From Symbiodinium sp. CCMP2592 (lineage: Eukaryota; Sar; Dinophyceae; Suessiales; Symbiodiniaceae): 64,000 nt of DNA. A program made the translations under genes and the position numbers. Positions 45,560 through 57,609 of the stretch are shown here, in pieces (position 1 is the first letter of the stretch; the number at the start of each line of letters is the position of its first letter). The notes beneath the pieces are model-generated. The model worked only from the letters and a program-made list of their open reading frames with translations. It did not search any database and was not told the origin of the DNA. The stretch lies in assembly GCA_905221615.1 (NCBI GenBank), contig CAJNDT010003212.1, positions 472,001-536,000 on the forward strand, in the 5' to 3' direction.

Positions 45560-45664
45560 TCGGAATGGGCTTACAGGTCATACGAGTCCGTGGACAGCCA
45601 AATCGGCGTCCCAGTGGAGAGGATTACAGCAGGGATGCCGCCCCCTAGGTGCATACTGCTCTGA
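45560..45664 (+). pseudogene. Unit peptide remnant, oldest-looking copy
   Basis: The + frame reads SEWAYRSYESVDSQIGVPVE, ending at TGA 45662-45664. In the array A units the same position reads SE-stop-TCESYEPVGRQIGV, and in array B/C copies SE-stop or SER-TYQSFASVARQILI. A TGG codon here corresponds to TGA in most other copies. Which frame was coding is uncertain because a neighbouring frame also aligns across copies. Confidence 0.3.
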
Positions 45665-46863
45665 GTTGCCGATGACGGATCCAGGGTTGGGGCTGCGCTT
45701 TCGGGGATGACGGAGATATGGGGCTGGAAGGACTTTGTATTGGAACAAGTGGCATCGGATTTGGAATGCTTTGCAACATGCTGTTGCATGTTGCTGCACG
45801 GCACGAATCTCCACAGCCGCTTGTCACACAATCAATCCCACACAGTTAGGATGCAGGGGTCTGTACACTTCGCGACAACCGGGTTACTGTCGCGGCGTGC
45901 TTCTTCCACATCCCCGGCTGTCGCCTCATCCGCTCGTGCACAAAGAAGTGCCAGTCTGCTGATAAGTTGGAGGTGATGCATGCCTTGCCTTGTTCCAGTC
46001 CCGTGCTTTACCCAGTCAGGATTATGCAGCCGGGAGGTGGAGCGGGGCACTGCCGCGTGCAGTCCTCCATCCTTTCCTTGATTCAGGCCTCGCCTGTTTC
46101 CTGTGGCATGTCTGGATGCAGCTGCGACAAACTGCATTATCGCACCTACATGCTTCTGCCAAGGTCACTTGCAGTTTCGCACGAGGCTTCACGAGTGTCT
46201 TAGCTTGATGGACCCTAGGTTCGCACTAGCGCCCGCCAGCTAGCTCGATTATGGGCGGTTCCAGGGGCGCGGCTCATTCCACGCATCAGTGTCCGAAAAG
46301 GCTCCCTGCATCCCGTCCTCCTGCTCCTGCCCGTTTGACGTGATGTGGTTTTGGTCGACAGGTGGAGCAAGCTCTGACAGGCTCCAGAACTGGACAGCGG
46401 GAGCATCGATCGAGCGGATGCATCGGAGGAACGGGGTTCAGTTGCAGTCGATTGCAGGTAGTTTGCATGGCTCGAAAGTACTCTCACCGAATCCAGCCGT
46501 GTGCCTGGTCGTTCGCTCGAGTCTTCGCCAGAGTCTGCAAGACTAGTCTGTGCAGAACTCCCGTGGACTTTCGCGCGGCTTTCCAGACTGGCACCTTCGG
46601 TTGCGCGGAATGGGAGAAGGGCCGGGGTTGCCGTTGTTTGCAGCAGGCAAAGGGCCGGCTTGTTTGGAGCGGCCGTAAGTTGTAGGGCTCCCTTTGCTTG
46701 GTTCTCAGACTTAACAGCTGCTACATTGCCATGATGTCATCGGCAGTTCATGTCTTCCCAGCTTGGTGATGCCACCGACTCTGTTGTGTACACCGCCCGG
46801 TGTGCCAACGACATGTGCGGTGAATTGTTGTGGGGCTGTCGCTCGTGTTCCCATGTTTGACGA

Positions 46864-48200
46864 AGGCTTGGAGGAACGTATGCGATGGTTGTTGCATGAC
46901 AGTTCCACTTCTGCCCAGGCCTTGAAGCCTACAGTGTCTACAGGTCTTCGGGATCTGTCTACTGGTCACGGTTGATCCAGTGCTGCACTGATCTTTATCA
47001 CGATGCTGCGATGTGCGCAGATGACATGATCACAACCCGCAGCGACGACCCGCCAACGAGGGGAGCCCCGCATCTTTTCCAAGTTGCCGTCGGCCGATCT
47101 GCAGCATGCCTGGATGGCCTGGCCTGCCGTGAAAGCACCGCCTGCCTGAGCCTGCTTCAAGGAGTAGCTCGCAGGGCAAGCATGCCTAACCTTGCGCTGA
47201 TGCAAGCAGCCCAGTCGCCACCAGAGCATACAGCCACACCGCTGTTCGGAACATGTTGGAGCTTGCGGGTGCTGCTCGAGCATCGGAGCCCAGAGAGTCT
47301 TAGCCTTTTTCTGCTTGGCGCCCCTCTCTGTAGTTGTGCAGTGTGTATGCCGCAAGCCCAAAAGTAGAGCGCATTCAGAGTGAACGTGCGAGGTCCCTGA
47401 AGGCACCAATCTACTCTAGGCTCACACTGGCTAGATCAAGCCCTGCTGGCAGTTGTTCTAAACGTTCCTGTCAGCTGATCGTGTCTTGAACGGTCTTTTG
47501 CCCTGACTTCCGTCTACCTCAAAACTTCGCAAGCGGCGGCACAAAGGGAGATTACAAGACTTTACGCGCACTACCGGATCGCTACCGGTGCCACGAGACT
47601 CTGGCGCTGGTAAGCCGTGCGTTGGCTCACGGTCGGCAACGCAGTGCACAGCCTGATCGGCAGGTCGCGGAGCGTCGGACCACGAGTGTCTGAGTGTGAG
47701 TCCCATGAACTGTCCCTTGGGGGATTGGACAGACAGGATTGTCGGCACCATAATGACTATAGACATGGCATGTGGAACGGCAGGGGCATTCCAGACAGTT
47801 CCAGCTTCAAGGTATTTGGAGTAGCCCAACTTCCAACCCCTGCTCTCAAACTCTCCTGCAGTCAGCATATCCCCTTCAAGAGGGCTCTGAGCCCATGCCT
47901 GCGATCGACAGTACATAGTCGCAAGAACCAACTTACAAGTCCTACTATGTCGGGGTGCCGCAGCTCAGTCGCTTCGTGTTTCTGAATGGCGAGGGAACGG
48001 AGCCCGAAGAACTTAGCTCTGGAGCCTGTTTCATCGGGTTTGCCATCTCTACTACAGGCTGATGTCCGTAGTTTGTTGGACTCATACCCCTGTACAGGTG
48101 ACAGCTGGCCATACCTGCCAACTCTCACCCCGTGCAGTACGCTCATCAATGCAGTCGTGGCAGCATGCCCCTTCCACAGCCGTGGCATGCCCAGAGAGAT
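46864..48200 (+). repeat. Segmental duplication, copy 1 (of 56255-57600)
   Basis: About 1.34 kb nearly identical to 56255-57600, offset 9391 bp over most of its length, with scattered single-base changes and a 1-bp difference near 47999. Sequence on both sides is much less similar, so this block was copied or gene-converted recently. Confidence 0.9.
47919..48062 (+). pseudogene. Unit peptide remnant, array B
   Basis: Open + frame after a TAG: TYKSYYVGVPQLSRFVFLNG, then EELSSGACFIGFA, ending at TGA. The copy at 57313-57609 lacks one base in this stretch and therefore stays open much further. The two copies together show a frame-changing difference inside otherwise near-identical DNA. Confidence 0.3.
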
Positions 48201-51045
48201 TGACCTGCAGGTTAGCTGACCCGGCGCGGTGTGCGTTAGCTTGCCCCGGTCTTTGTGTGCTGTGCGCCCCGCGTAGGAGTGGGCGATGGGGGAATGAACG
48301 GGGATGTTCCCTTGGGCAGGCCTCCGTGCTTTCCTTGATTCAACCTTTTGCTTGTGGCATAGCTGGCTGGAGCCACGACAGACTGCATTATCGCACCGGT
48401 ACCATTTTGCAAAGCAACTGGCTGTCTTTGTAAGTTAGGACCACCTCGGCGAGCACTCTGTCAGGTGGTTCCGGAGGCGCGGCTCAGCAGAGGCACTGGT
48501 CTCCGAGGAGATTCCACGCATTCGGTCCTTCTGCTCCTGCCACTTTGAAGTGATGAGGCGTTGGTTGACAGATAGAGCAGGCTGGGGAGCAGGAACGCGC
48601 CGATCGAGCAGATGCGTCGGAGGATCAGGTTCGAGTTGAAGATGGCGTACCTCTCCAATGTGCTCCCAGCTGTGTGTCTATTCGTTTGCCAGAGTGTCTG
48701 CGAGAGTCTGCAAGACATGATCCGTGCAGAACTCCTGTTGACGTTCGTGCAGCTTCCGAGAGCGGCACCTTTGGGAGTGCGGAAAGCGTGGGGCCTGCCC
48801 GCTTGCAGTGGTCAGGTGCTGAAGCGGTCGTCAGTTGTCCTTTGTGCTGCGAAAGGCCCTTGTGCCTGGTTCTGTCACTGCCAGTCTTGTCCAGTTGTTA
48901 CGTTGCCCTGATTTCTGTCGCTTACTCTGTTGCTTGATCGGCAGTTCATGCCTCCCCAGCTTAGTGATGCCACCTGTGTTTTGTACACTGCCCCGTGTGC
49001 CAACGCCATGTGCAGGGAACTGTTATGGGGCTGTCGCTCGTGTTCCCATGTTTGACGGCTAGGAGCAACGTTGCGATTGTTCCTCCATGACCATTCCACT
49101 CCTGCCCAGCCCTTGAAGCCAACAGGTGTTTGGGATCCATCCACTGGTCACGGTTGATCCAGTGCTGCGCTGATCTTTATCACGATACTGCGCTGTGTGC
49201 AGATGACATGATCCAACAAGGGGAGCCTCCCATTTGTGCCAAGTTGCCGGGGAGCTGCTGATCCTGCTTGAACGAGTAGCTCGCAGGGCAAGCACGCCTA
49301 ACTTTCTGGTGATTGGTACAAACAGCCAAGTTACCGCCAGGCCAACGTCCAATCCACAGTTTCTGCACTTCTGCTCGATTCATTGCGTGCGATGCGCTCT
49401 TGAATATTTCTCTGAATGACCATGTACATGGTGTTGTTACTTCAGTCTCGAGCACGTGGCGAAGCCCAGAGAGTCCTTGTCTGGGAATTCCTGCTTTGTC
49501 CCGCTTGTTCTGGGGTCCGTCGTGCAGTCTGTTTGTCTCCTTCTGGAGTGCTCTGAGTCCATGTCTACTTTCGACAGTACAGAGGAGCAATCGGAATGAA
49601 CCTACCAGTCGTTCGCGTCTGTGGCCAGACAAATCCTCATCCCAGCAGTGCAGAACAATGCACAGAACATCACGCTCGGCTTTGTAGCATGTGGCATCGG
49701 AATGGCACATCTAAATCACAGTTTACTACAGGCTGAAGTCTGTGGTTTGTTGGTTTTATGTGTTACGAGACCAATCTGCGTAGTCTCTCCTCACACCAGC
49801 AAGCACAGATAATCGGGCTTCAGGCGGCTGTGCAGGTCGCAGCAAGACCATACCTGCCAGCTCTCGCCACATAGAGTACGCTCATCAATGCAGTCGTCCG
49901 GTATGCTCCTTCCCCAGGCATGGCATGCTCTAACTTGTCCCGGTCTTTGCGTGCTGTGCGCCCCGCTGAGGAGTGCGCGATGGGGGGATGAAAGGGGATA
50001 TTCCCTTCGGCGGGCCTCTGTGCTTTCCTTGCTTCAGCCTTTTGCTTGTGGCATAGCTGGCTGGAGCCACGACAGATTGCATTATCGCGCCGGCACGAGT
50101 GTGCCAAGGCTACGGCCACATGCATTTTTTGCGAAGCAGTCGGATTTCATTCGAATTTAAGACCACCTCGGCGAGCACTCTGTCAGGTGGTTCCGGAGGC
50201 GCGGCTCAGCAGAGCCACTGGTCTTCGAGGAGATTCCATGCATCCTGTCCTTCTGCTCCTGCCACTTTGAAGTGATGAGGCGTTGGTTGACAGATAGAGC
50301 AGGCTGGGGAGCAGGAACGTGCCGATCGAGCAGATGCGTCGGAGGATCAGGTTCGAGTTGAAGATGGCGTACCTCTCCAATGTGCTCCCAGCTGTGTGTC
50401 TAATCGTTCGCCAGAGTGTCTGCGAGAGTCTGCACGACATAATCCGCGCAGAACTCCTGTTGACGTTCGCGCAGCTTCCGAGAGCGGCACCTTTGGGTGT
50501 GCGGAAAGCGCGGGGAGTGCCCTCTTGCAGTGGTCAAGGGTGCTGGAGCGGCCTTAAGTTGTTCTGAGTAATTACTGGTCAAAGGCCCGGGTGCCTGGTT
50601 CTGTCACTGTCCGTGTTGTCCAGTTTCAACGTTGTCATGACTGCCGGCCACGGTGCTGATTGATGGGCACTTCATGTCTTCTTTGCTTGGTGACGCCACT
50701 GACGGTGTGTTGCACACTGCCCGGTGTGCCAACGACATGTGTGGGGAACTGTTGTGGGGCTGTGGCTCGTGTTCCCATGTTTGACGAAGGTTTGCAGGAA
50801 TGCATGCGATTGCTTCTCCATGATCATTCCACTCCTGCCCAGCCCTTGAAGCCAACAGGTGTTTGGGATCCATCCACTGGTCACGTTTGATGCAGTGCTG
50901 CGCTGATCTCTATCACGATGCTGCAATTGCCTGCATCCGGATGAGACAGTCGCAATGCGTAGCTGCGGTCCGAAAAGGAAGGGAGCCTCGCATTTAGTCT
51001 TGTGAGCTGAAGCGCTCCACCTCGTAGCGAGCAGCTAACAGAGGT

Positions 51046-52708
51046 TTTGTAGGCCGCATGCCACAGTGGTAGCCTTTCGAGTCCCGAAGCAGCACCAGAG
51101 ATACCACTCATCTGACTCATCTCAGCAAAAAGTGCCGGCTAGTGCATGTTGGTTGCGCCTGGCTCGTCAAAATGCCGTAGAAGAGTAGCGTTGGGATCTC
51201 ACGGCACCGCTTTGGAATTTACCCGACTCGTGCTTGTTTTCCGAGAGCCGAAGCAGCTGCCGTGCTCTTCCTTTCCAAGGGCCAGTTCTGTGTATTTCGA
51301 CGTTCGCTCAAAGTCCAAGACCTTGGGGCCGCCGTCGCCGGTTTCGTTCTTCCTTTGCATCATTCTGCACCTGTTCTCGCGGGTTGGACCATGCTAAGTT
51401 GCGTACGGAGTGCGATTGCATTTAACGTACCCTGGACCGGGTCATTGGCTCCCCGCAGCTGGCCGTGTCTGGCAGGAGTGAGTCTTCGAAGCTCTTTCAC
51501 AGTGCAAACCCGTACGTTCTGATTGCTCCAGCAAAGCCTACGCCAGTGACGAGCTGCCACACCGAAGAGGCGCCGATCCTCTCCTAGGTCCTAGCGCCAG
51601 CGCTTGCTTCGCGCGCGGTGCCTCGGCATTGCTCTACAGGTCGACTGATCTGTGCGTGCCCCACTCAACAGCAATACGGATCGTAGAGCCCCGCCGGCAT
51701 GCTCGCGTTTCGATGCTTAGCTCACAGGTTCAGGTTGGCCTTCCGATTCGGGCGTCATCGCTGCTGCGTTGCTGCCCGCTTCGAGAGCTCTGCAATGGCA
51801 CCGGCTTCCGAGGAGGCGTCCTGCATCCGGTCCTCGTTCTGTCGCACCTTTGAAATGACGAAGCTCTAAGCCTGAGCAAAGGGAGGCAGGGACTCTGCCG
51901 TTGCAAAATCGAGAAGTCAGGATGTGAAGGCTTGGCTGCCGAAAGGTGCAAGGGATGCGTGATCGGCTTAGATTCAACGGGTTTCACGGAGAGTTTCGGG
52001 CTCAGTTCGCCGTGTATCTGCAAAGAAGACTCGGCCGTGGGAGATTCCTTTTCCTCATTTTCCTCATGCTGCGAAGGAGCCGCATAGCCGAGGCACCTCA
52101 CCCGTCGACTTCGTGAGGCTGGCAGGCCCTGTCGCGGTCATTGTAGGTGCCAGGCACTGCGCTATTTGCGGCTTTTGCACCAGGCTTCGCAGGCGCTGCA
52201 CAGCCATCGTCCTGGCGCATCCCGGTACACCTTGTCGTCACCTGTACTTGGCAGCTGCGAAGACCACACCCCAGCTGCAAATCGTCCTTGGCAATGCTTT
52301 GAGGCTTGCGGGCCCTGCCCGTCTGATCGGCTACCATGGCAGGTCCCGATTGCCGTGGCATTTACGGCTTGTGCACCAGGCGAGGAGTCGGGAGGAGTGG
52401 GCTTGACCGCAAAAGGCTGAAGGGAGGCACGAGGGGCTTGAATTCAAGAAGTTTGATTGGGAGTTTCCGGCTTGGTTCGCCGTGCCTTGTCTGGGACTTC
52501 TGCAGAGAAGACTCGGCCATCGGAGAAGAATTGTGGTCGATGCAGCGCGGCAGTAGATGCATCTCCGTCCGCGAAGTCCCTATCCGTCTGATCGCTTCGG
52601 GCTGCTATCGTATGTCCCGTTAGCAGCGGCATTTGCGGCCTGTGCACCAGGGGTCGCCCTGCGCAGAGGACCCTGCAGTTTCAAGCAGGAGCTTGCACTC
52701 TGTTGCGG
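51046..52708 (+). repeat. Spacer module S2, left part (near-identical to S3)
   Basis: Nearly identical to 62331-64000. The offset is about 11285 bp before, and 11292 bp after, a 7-bp insertion (GAAGAGT-like) at about 62751 in S3. The match begins inside the end of the last unit of array B and runs off the window in the other copy. Confidence 0.95.
52336..52623 (+). CDS. EDSA-module ORF in S2, product unknown
   Basis: A 95-codon + frame with GLNSRSLIGSF, PCLVWDFCREDSAIGEELW and a basic stretch. An identical frame occurs at 63628-63915. It aligns with the modules at 41518 and 51961 (see 41518-41760). It may be one exon of a longer gene, since its ends do not coincide with the conserved block. 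The 66-codon - strand frame over the same bases is probably its shadow, because the conservative substitutions between copies fit the + frame better. Confidence 0.3.
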   Translation: MAGPDCRGIYGLCTRRGVGRSGLDRKRLKGGTRGLNSRSLIGSFRLGSPCLVWDFCREDSAIGEELWSMQRGSRCISVREVPIRLIASGCYRMSR

Positions 52709-52923
52709 CCGTCCTCGCAAATCCCGGTTCAACCTGCCACCCCTGTGCTTGGCAGCTGCGACAACTCCCCTTGGCGACAGCGGCCGGAGGTTCAGGCGGG
52801 GAGGGTGGAAGGGGTGTGGGCGGCTTTCGACAGTTTTTGTCTTCGGCCTGAACTGCTTTTCGGCCGAACTCCAATCGCCATGTAGTTAAATTGTCGAGAG
52901 GTCCATCCAAGCCTCGCGGTGAG

Positions 52924-53529
52924 ATGCGCCGCAGACACAGTAAGACGGAACAAGTCCTGATCGTGCGTCTTGCACCGGAGGCTAAGGGCTTGTCGGCTTT
53001 TCACTGCTTGTTTTGTTACACGCCGGCAGTTCTTCTGCTAGCGCCGCTGGCGAGCTCGCGTGTAGCCGAGGTGCAGAGTGAGCGAAGTGGCATCGTTTCG
53101 GCTAAGAGGCCAAGAGCTGCTCTTGCGCAGCGACTCTGTGTCTTCAAAGCCACATCGACGGAAGCTAGGACCGTTGTCGCCGATCTTCTGTGCAGACCAG
53201 AGTGGTGCACAGAACAGTCGGTAGATACACGGATATGCGCCTTCTTCGAAGCATGCCATATGTCTCTCGCTGACGCTGCGCCAGTTGAGTTTGTTCTGGA
53301 AGCTGCAGTCGGGCTGCTTGAAGACCTGGATTCAATCAGAGCTGCGGCCTTGTCGGCCTTCGTTTTCGTGGCCCCTGCAGCTTTTCTGGTCGCCCGATGC
53401 TCGGCCAATTGGACCGGGTTTCGAACTGGTGCTTTCTCCGCTGCACAGACTGCAGTGACACATGCCGCCCATGCTCACCCTTGCTGCTTGGCCACTCGCG
53501 TGACAGCAGTCATAGTGCCAGTCGTCTGA
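52924..53529 (+). CDS. S2 ORF, 201 aa, family unknown
   Basis: The longest intact frame of the S modules; first ATG at 52924. It has two hydrophobic segments, about residues 24-46 (CLFCYTPAVLLLAPL) and 147-166 (ALSAFVFVAPAAFLVA), which could be membrane spans, and is Cys-rich. The diverged copy in S1 (43490-44060) preserves VLIVRLAPEA.., LLLAPLASSR, VQSERSGIV, RLCVF.ATST and FFE.CHMSLAD with changes such as L/V, A/V, Q/E and D/E, which argues for past selection on this frame. S1 itself is frameshifted. No known domain, and the C-terminal 60 residues have no counterpart in S1. Confidence 0.4.
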   Translation: MRRRHSKTEQVLIVRLAPEAKGLSAFHCLFCYTPAVLLLAPLASSRVAEVQSERSGIVSAKRPRAALAQRLCVFKATSTEARTVVADLLCRPEWCTEQSVDTRICAFFEACHMSLADAAPVEFVLEAAVGLLEDLDSIRAAALSAFVFVAPAAFLVARCSANWTGFRTGAFSAAQTAVTHAAHAHPCCLATRVTAVIVPVV

Positions 53530-53570
53530 GCTGGCATGCATCCCAGCTTTGGTAGTCGCTGGCGAGTCCC

Positions 53571-53903
53571 GTGACTAGCCCACTTCCCGGCACTGGAGCA
53601 ATGGCTGAGGCAGCTCCGACCGCTGGTGATGGAGCTGCACCATGTGCACGCTTGCCCCTCGAAACCCACAAGGTGAGTTGCACGGGTTCGACAGGAAGTT
53701 TTTTAGCAGGTGCAACCTGTTGTTTCTGGAACACCTGCGCAGAAGACTCGGCCACTGGAGCTTCCTGTCCTCACAGATCAACTCTGTGGCATTTCATTAA
53801 GTGCAGTCAGGCCAAGATAGTGCTCCGTAGCATTTCGGGTTTCTGCCGAGGCTGTAGCTCCAACGTGTACTCAGTGTACTCGGTAACCCCTGGATGCACC
53901 TGA
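53571..53903 (+). CDS. S2 downstream coding segment, product unknown
   Basis: A 110-codon + frame containing TGSTGSFLAGATCCFWNTCA, EDSATGAS, KCSQAKIVLRSISGFCRGCS and a short Thr/Ser tail. S1 keeps DSAIEAS...CSQVKPALYGIPGLCRGCSS in frame after a deletion. Probably an exon of the same gene family as 52924-53529. Confidence 0.3.
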   Translation: MTSPLPGTGAMAEAAPTAGDGAAPCARLPLETHKVSCTGSTGSFLAGATCCFWNTCAEDSATGASCPHRSTLWHFIKCSQAKIVLRSISGFCRGCSSNVYSVYSVTPGCT

Positions 53904-54159
53904 GGGCCAAGTACCAGCGTAGGACAAACCAGAGACGGCCACTTTGTTCGGCCGCTTCAATCTTGAGCTCGTGGGCACGCGCCTTCTGCGCGGCCCATGC
54001 AATGCCGTCTTTGCTTGTGAAGTTGCTTCACATGGCCGTCTGTTGCTCCGATTCTCGCACGCCAGAAGTTCTTCTGCCAGGCTGGCTTGACGCCCTTTCG
54101 AGCTCAAGCGCACGTGCCACCCGGTGCACCTTTGTGCCTGCAGTGGTATGGGAGAGGGC

Positions 54160-54372
54160 TGGATGAGATCCAGCTTGCTGACAGCTCGGGGTTGCATCGA
54201 GTTCGTGGCCCGCACGAGGCAACACGACAGCAAGATGAGCACGGGCATGCAGGAGCAGTTCAGGCTCCAACGGCACGTTTTATTCCTCTGCGCGGCGAAG
54301 GGCTGCCTCTTTGCTGACGGCCTGCCCGGGACTGAGAGATTGCTGGGGCACAGCGTTTGTGCCAGTCCGTGA
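54160..54372 (+). CDS. Conserved S-module ORF, S2 copy
   Basis: MRSSLLTARGCIEFVARTRQ, then DSKMSTGMQEQFRLQR and CAAKGCLFADGLPGTERLL, ending at TGA. Counterpart of 44313-44484. Both copies keep the frame despite several substitutions. Function unknown. Confidence 0.3.
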   Translation, partial: WMRSSLLTARGCIEFVARTRQHDSKMSTGMQEQFRLQRHVLFLCAAKGCLFADGLPGTERLLGHSVCASP

Positions 54373-56254
54373 TGTCCACCCGGCAGAGTCTCCACCCTGT
54401 ACGCCGCGTGGGCCACAGGCCGCCTGCCACTGGCGAGTGCCAGTCCCTCGCATCGCGCAGGCGCCCGGGATCATGCGCTGCTTGAGTCATGCCCGTGTGC
54501 TATGTGGGACTTCGATGCTGCGAGTTGATGGCACCACTTGCCTCCCATCTCGTCCCGCCACTTTGTCATGGATGCAGCACGTGGCGCGTCGCCTCACCAG
54601 CTGTCTGCAGGAATAGGGGGCCGGCGAGGTCACGCCACCGTCGCACACGTCACCGAGTGCACCGTCGCTGGATCAGACATAAATGCAAGGTAAACTCGTC
54701 GACCACGTTCTGTTGCTTCCTTTCAATATCTCCAGCAGGTCAGCCTTCTTCATCTAGTTGTGCGTAGACGATCAGTAATGACACGCCAAGAAGGAAACCT
54801 TGGCATTTGTTTTCTTTGGGTTGCTGGTCTCCAGCACGCTGGGCGGCTTGAACTGACATCAACGGTTGAAGCGTGAACCCCTTGTGCAATGACTGCTTCA
54901 ACACATGTCTCGCAGGGCCAGCATGCTTAGACTTGCGGTGATTGGTGGAAAGAGCCAGGTAGCCGCTAAGTCGTACGGATGTGCACGCCGAACACAACTT
55001 GAGAACACTCTGGTCGATTCAACGTGATGTGCTTTTGCACGCCCATGGTTTTCAAGAAGGCGTCCCTTTCTCGGAATGATTGCTAGCATTGGGGTCTATA
55101 TACTGCTGAGGTTTGCAGGTCTCCGTCCGCGAATCCCATGCGCTGTGACGCTGTCGTTGAGCTCGACTTCTGCATTCGCCCAGCAGCAGCCGCAATCGGA
55201 AGGTCGGCCCCCCAAGGCACAAACACGAATTCTCGATGTGGTCTGAGGGGTGTCCATGCTGCCAGATGGCCTTGGTTGCACTGATGTACGACGCCGATCT
55301 GTGCAGCCTCTTGTCCAACTAGAGGGGCTGCAAGGCTCATGCTTTTGCCTGCCAGCCCTCGCTCCCAGGAGTTCGTTCATCAATGCAGTCGCGGCATGTG
55401 GCATGCTCCTTCCGGATTCCCGTTTGAATGTCATCCATGGCGTGCGCAGAGAGTGCTACAGAAGCAGTCTTCTAGCTTGCAGGGCGGCGCAGGCGTTAAT
55501 TTGCCCCGGTCTTTGCGTATTGCGCACCCGTGAGCGCTGGGGGGACGAACCGGGATACCATTTTCGGCAGGCCTCCGTGCTTTCCTTGATTCAGTCCATT
55601 CCTTTTGGCAGAGCTGGCTGGAGCCACCGCAGATTGTATTAATTATCGCACGTGCTTGTGTGCAAAGGTCACAGGCAGTTCTTGCCAAAGCCTGCTAGCT
55701 GTACGTATTGCAGACCTCAGTCAAGTGTCGTTCCACCAATTGCTGGCTCGAAAACGGGTGGTATCAGGGGTTATCCCGGGGGGCTCCCCGCATCCCATGT
55801 TCGTGCTCCTGCCCGTTTGACATGATACGGTCTTGGTTGACAGATGGAGCAGGGTTTGGCAGGCTGGCGGCCTGAACAGCAAGATGTGCGAAGGGATCCA
55901 GCCGGAGTTGCAGATGGCGGCAGGCAAACTTGGTTCGCATGGCTCACAACCGCATCCAGCCGTGTGGCTGGTCGTTCGCGAGAGTCTGAAAGACTAGTCA
56001 ACGCATCCGGTTGACGTTTGCTCAGCCGACAGCGGCGCCTTGGGGTGTGCGAAAAGGGTTCAAACTGCCTTCTTGCAGGCGGTGCAAACAGCTTGTTTGG
56101 AGTGGTCGTAAGTTGTTCTGACTGCACAAAGTGCCTTCTGTGTTCATTGATCGGCAGTCTTCACCTGGGCGACACAACCGACTCTGTTTTGTGCGCTGCA
56201 GGGTGTGCCAGCGACATGTTGTAGAGCTGCCGCTCGTGTTCTCATGTTCGACGA

Positions 56255-57600
56255 CGGCTTGGAGGAACGTATGCGATGGTTGTTGCATGACAGTTCCACT
56301 TCTGCCCAGGCCTTGAAGCCTACAGTGTCTACAGGTCTTCGGGATCTGTCTACTGGTCACGGTTGATCCAGTGCTGCACTGATCTTTATCACGATGCTGC
56401 GATGTGCGCAGATGACATGATCACAACCCGCAGTGACGACCCGCCAACGAGGGGAGCCCCGCATCTTTTCCAAGTTGCCGACGGCCGATCTGCAGCATGC
56501 CTGGATGGCCTGGCCTGCCGTGAAAGCACCGCCTGCCTGAGCCTGCTTCAAGGAGTAGCTCGCAGGGCAAGCATGCCTAACCTTGCGCTGATGCAAGCAG
56601 CCCAGTCGCCACCAGAGCATACAGCCACACCGCTGTTCGGAACACGTTGGAGCTTGCGGGTGCTGCTCGAGCATCGGAGCCCAGAGAGTCTTAGCCTTTT
56701 TCTGCTTGGCGCCCCTCTCTGTAGTTGTGCAGTGTGTATGCCGCAAGCCCAAAAGTAGAGCGCATTCAGAGTGAACGTGCGAGGTCCCTGAAGGCACCAA
56801 TCTACTCTAGGCTCACACTGGCTAGATCAAGCCCTGCTGGCAGTTGTTCTAAACGTTCCTGTCAGCTGATCGTGTCTTGAACGGTCTTTTGCCCTGACTT
56901 CTTTCTACCTCAAAACTTCGCGAGCGGCGGCACAAAGGGAGATTACAAGACTTTACGCGCGCTACCGGATCGCTACCGGTGCCACGAGACTCTGGCGCTG
57001 GTAAGCCGTGCATTGGCTCACGGTCGGCAACGCAGTGCACAGCCTGATCGGCAGGTCGCGGAGCGTCGGACCACGAGTGTCTGAGTGTGAGTCCAATGAA
57101 CTGTCCCCTGGAGGATTGGACAGACAGGATTGTCGGTACCATAATGACTATAGACATGGCATGTGGAACGGCAGGGGCATTCCAGACAGTTCCAGCTTCA
57201 AGGTGTTTGGAGTAGCCCAACTTCCAACCCCTGCTCTCAAACTCTCCTGCAGTCAGCATATCCCCTTCAAGAGGGCTCTGAGCCCATGCCTGCGATCGAC
57301 AGTACACAGTAGCAAGAACCAACTTACAAGTCCTACTATGTCGGGGTGCCGCAGCTCAGTCGCTTCGTGTTTCTGAATGGCGAGGGAACGGGGCCGAAGA
57401 ACTTAGCTCTGGAGTCTGTTTCATCGGGTTTGCCATCTCTACTACAGGTTGATGTCCGTAGTTTGTTGGACTCATACACCTGTACAGGTGACAGCTGGCC
57501 ATACCTGCCAACTCTCACCCCATGCAGTACGCTCATCAATGCAGTCGTAGCAGCATGCCCTTTCCCCAGCCGCGGCATGCTCAGAGAGATTGACCAGCAG
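56255..57600 (+). repeat. Segmental duplication, copy 2 (of 46864-48200)
   Basis: Near-identical partner of 46864-48200. The boundary on the left falls inside the GACGGCTTGGAGGAACGTATG segment. Confidence 0.9.
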
Positions 57601-57609
57601 GTTAGCTGA
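57313..57609 (+). CDS. Unit ORF segment, array C (98 codons), product unknown
   Basis: Follows a CAG/TAG that could be a splice acceptor (GTACACAGTAG). Reads TYKSYYVGVPQLSRFVFLNG, then GTGPKNLALESV, DVRSLLDSYTC and STLINAVVAAC, ending at TGA. Array A units keep PKSLALQHVAS and DVRGLLVHH at matching positions. The STLINAVVAAC piece faintly resembles a PPR helix, but there is only one and I do not call it a PPR protein. Confidence 0.3.
   Translation, partial: QEPTYKSYYVGVPQLSRFVFLNGEGTGPKNLALESVSSGLPSLLQVDVRSLLDSYTCTGDSWPYLPTLTPCSTLINAVVAACPFPSRGMLREIDQQVS

Larger units (their letters stand above)
44930..51040 (+). repeat. Tandem array B: three diverged units of the same family
   Basis: The landmark GTGCTGC(A/G)CTGATCTTTATCACGA occurs at about 46979, 49160 and 50890, giving unit lengths of about 2.2 and 1.73 kb; array A has the diverged form GTGCTGCACGGATCTTAAAG. 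Units here are clearly older and more divergent from each other than those of array A. Confidence 0.85.
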
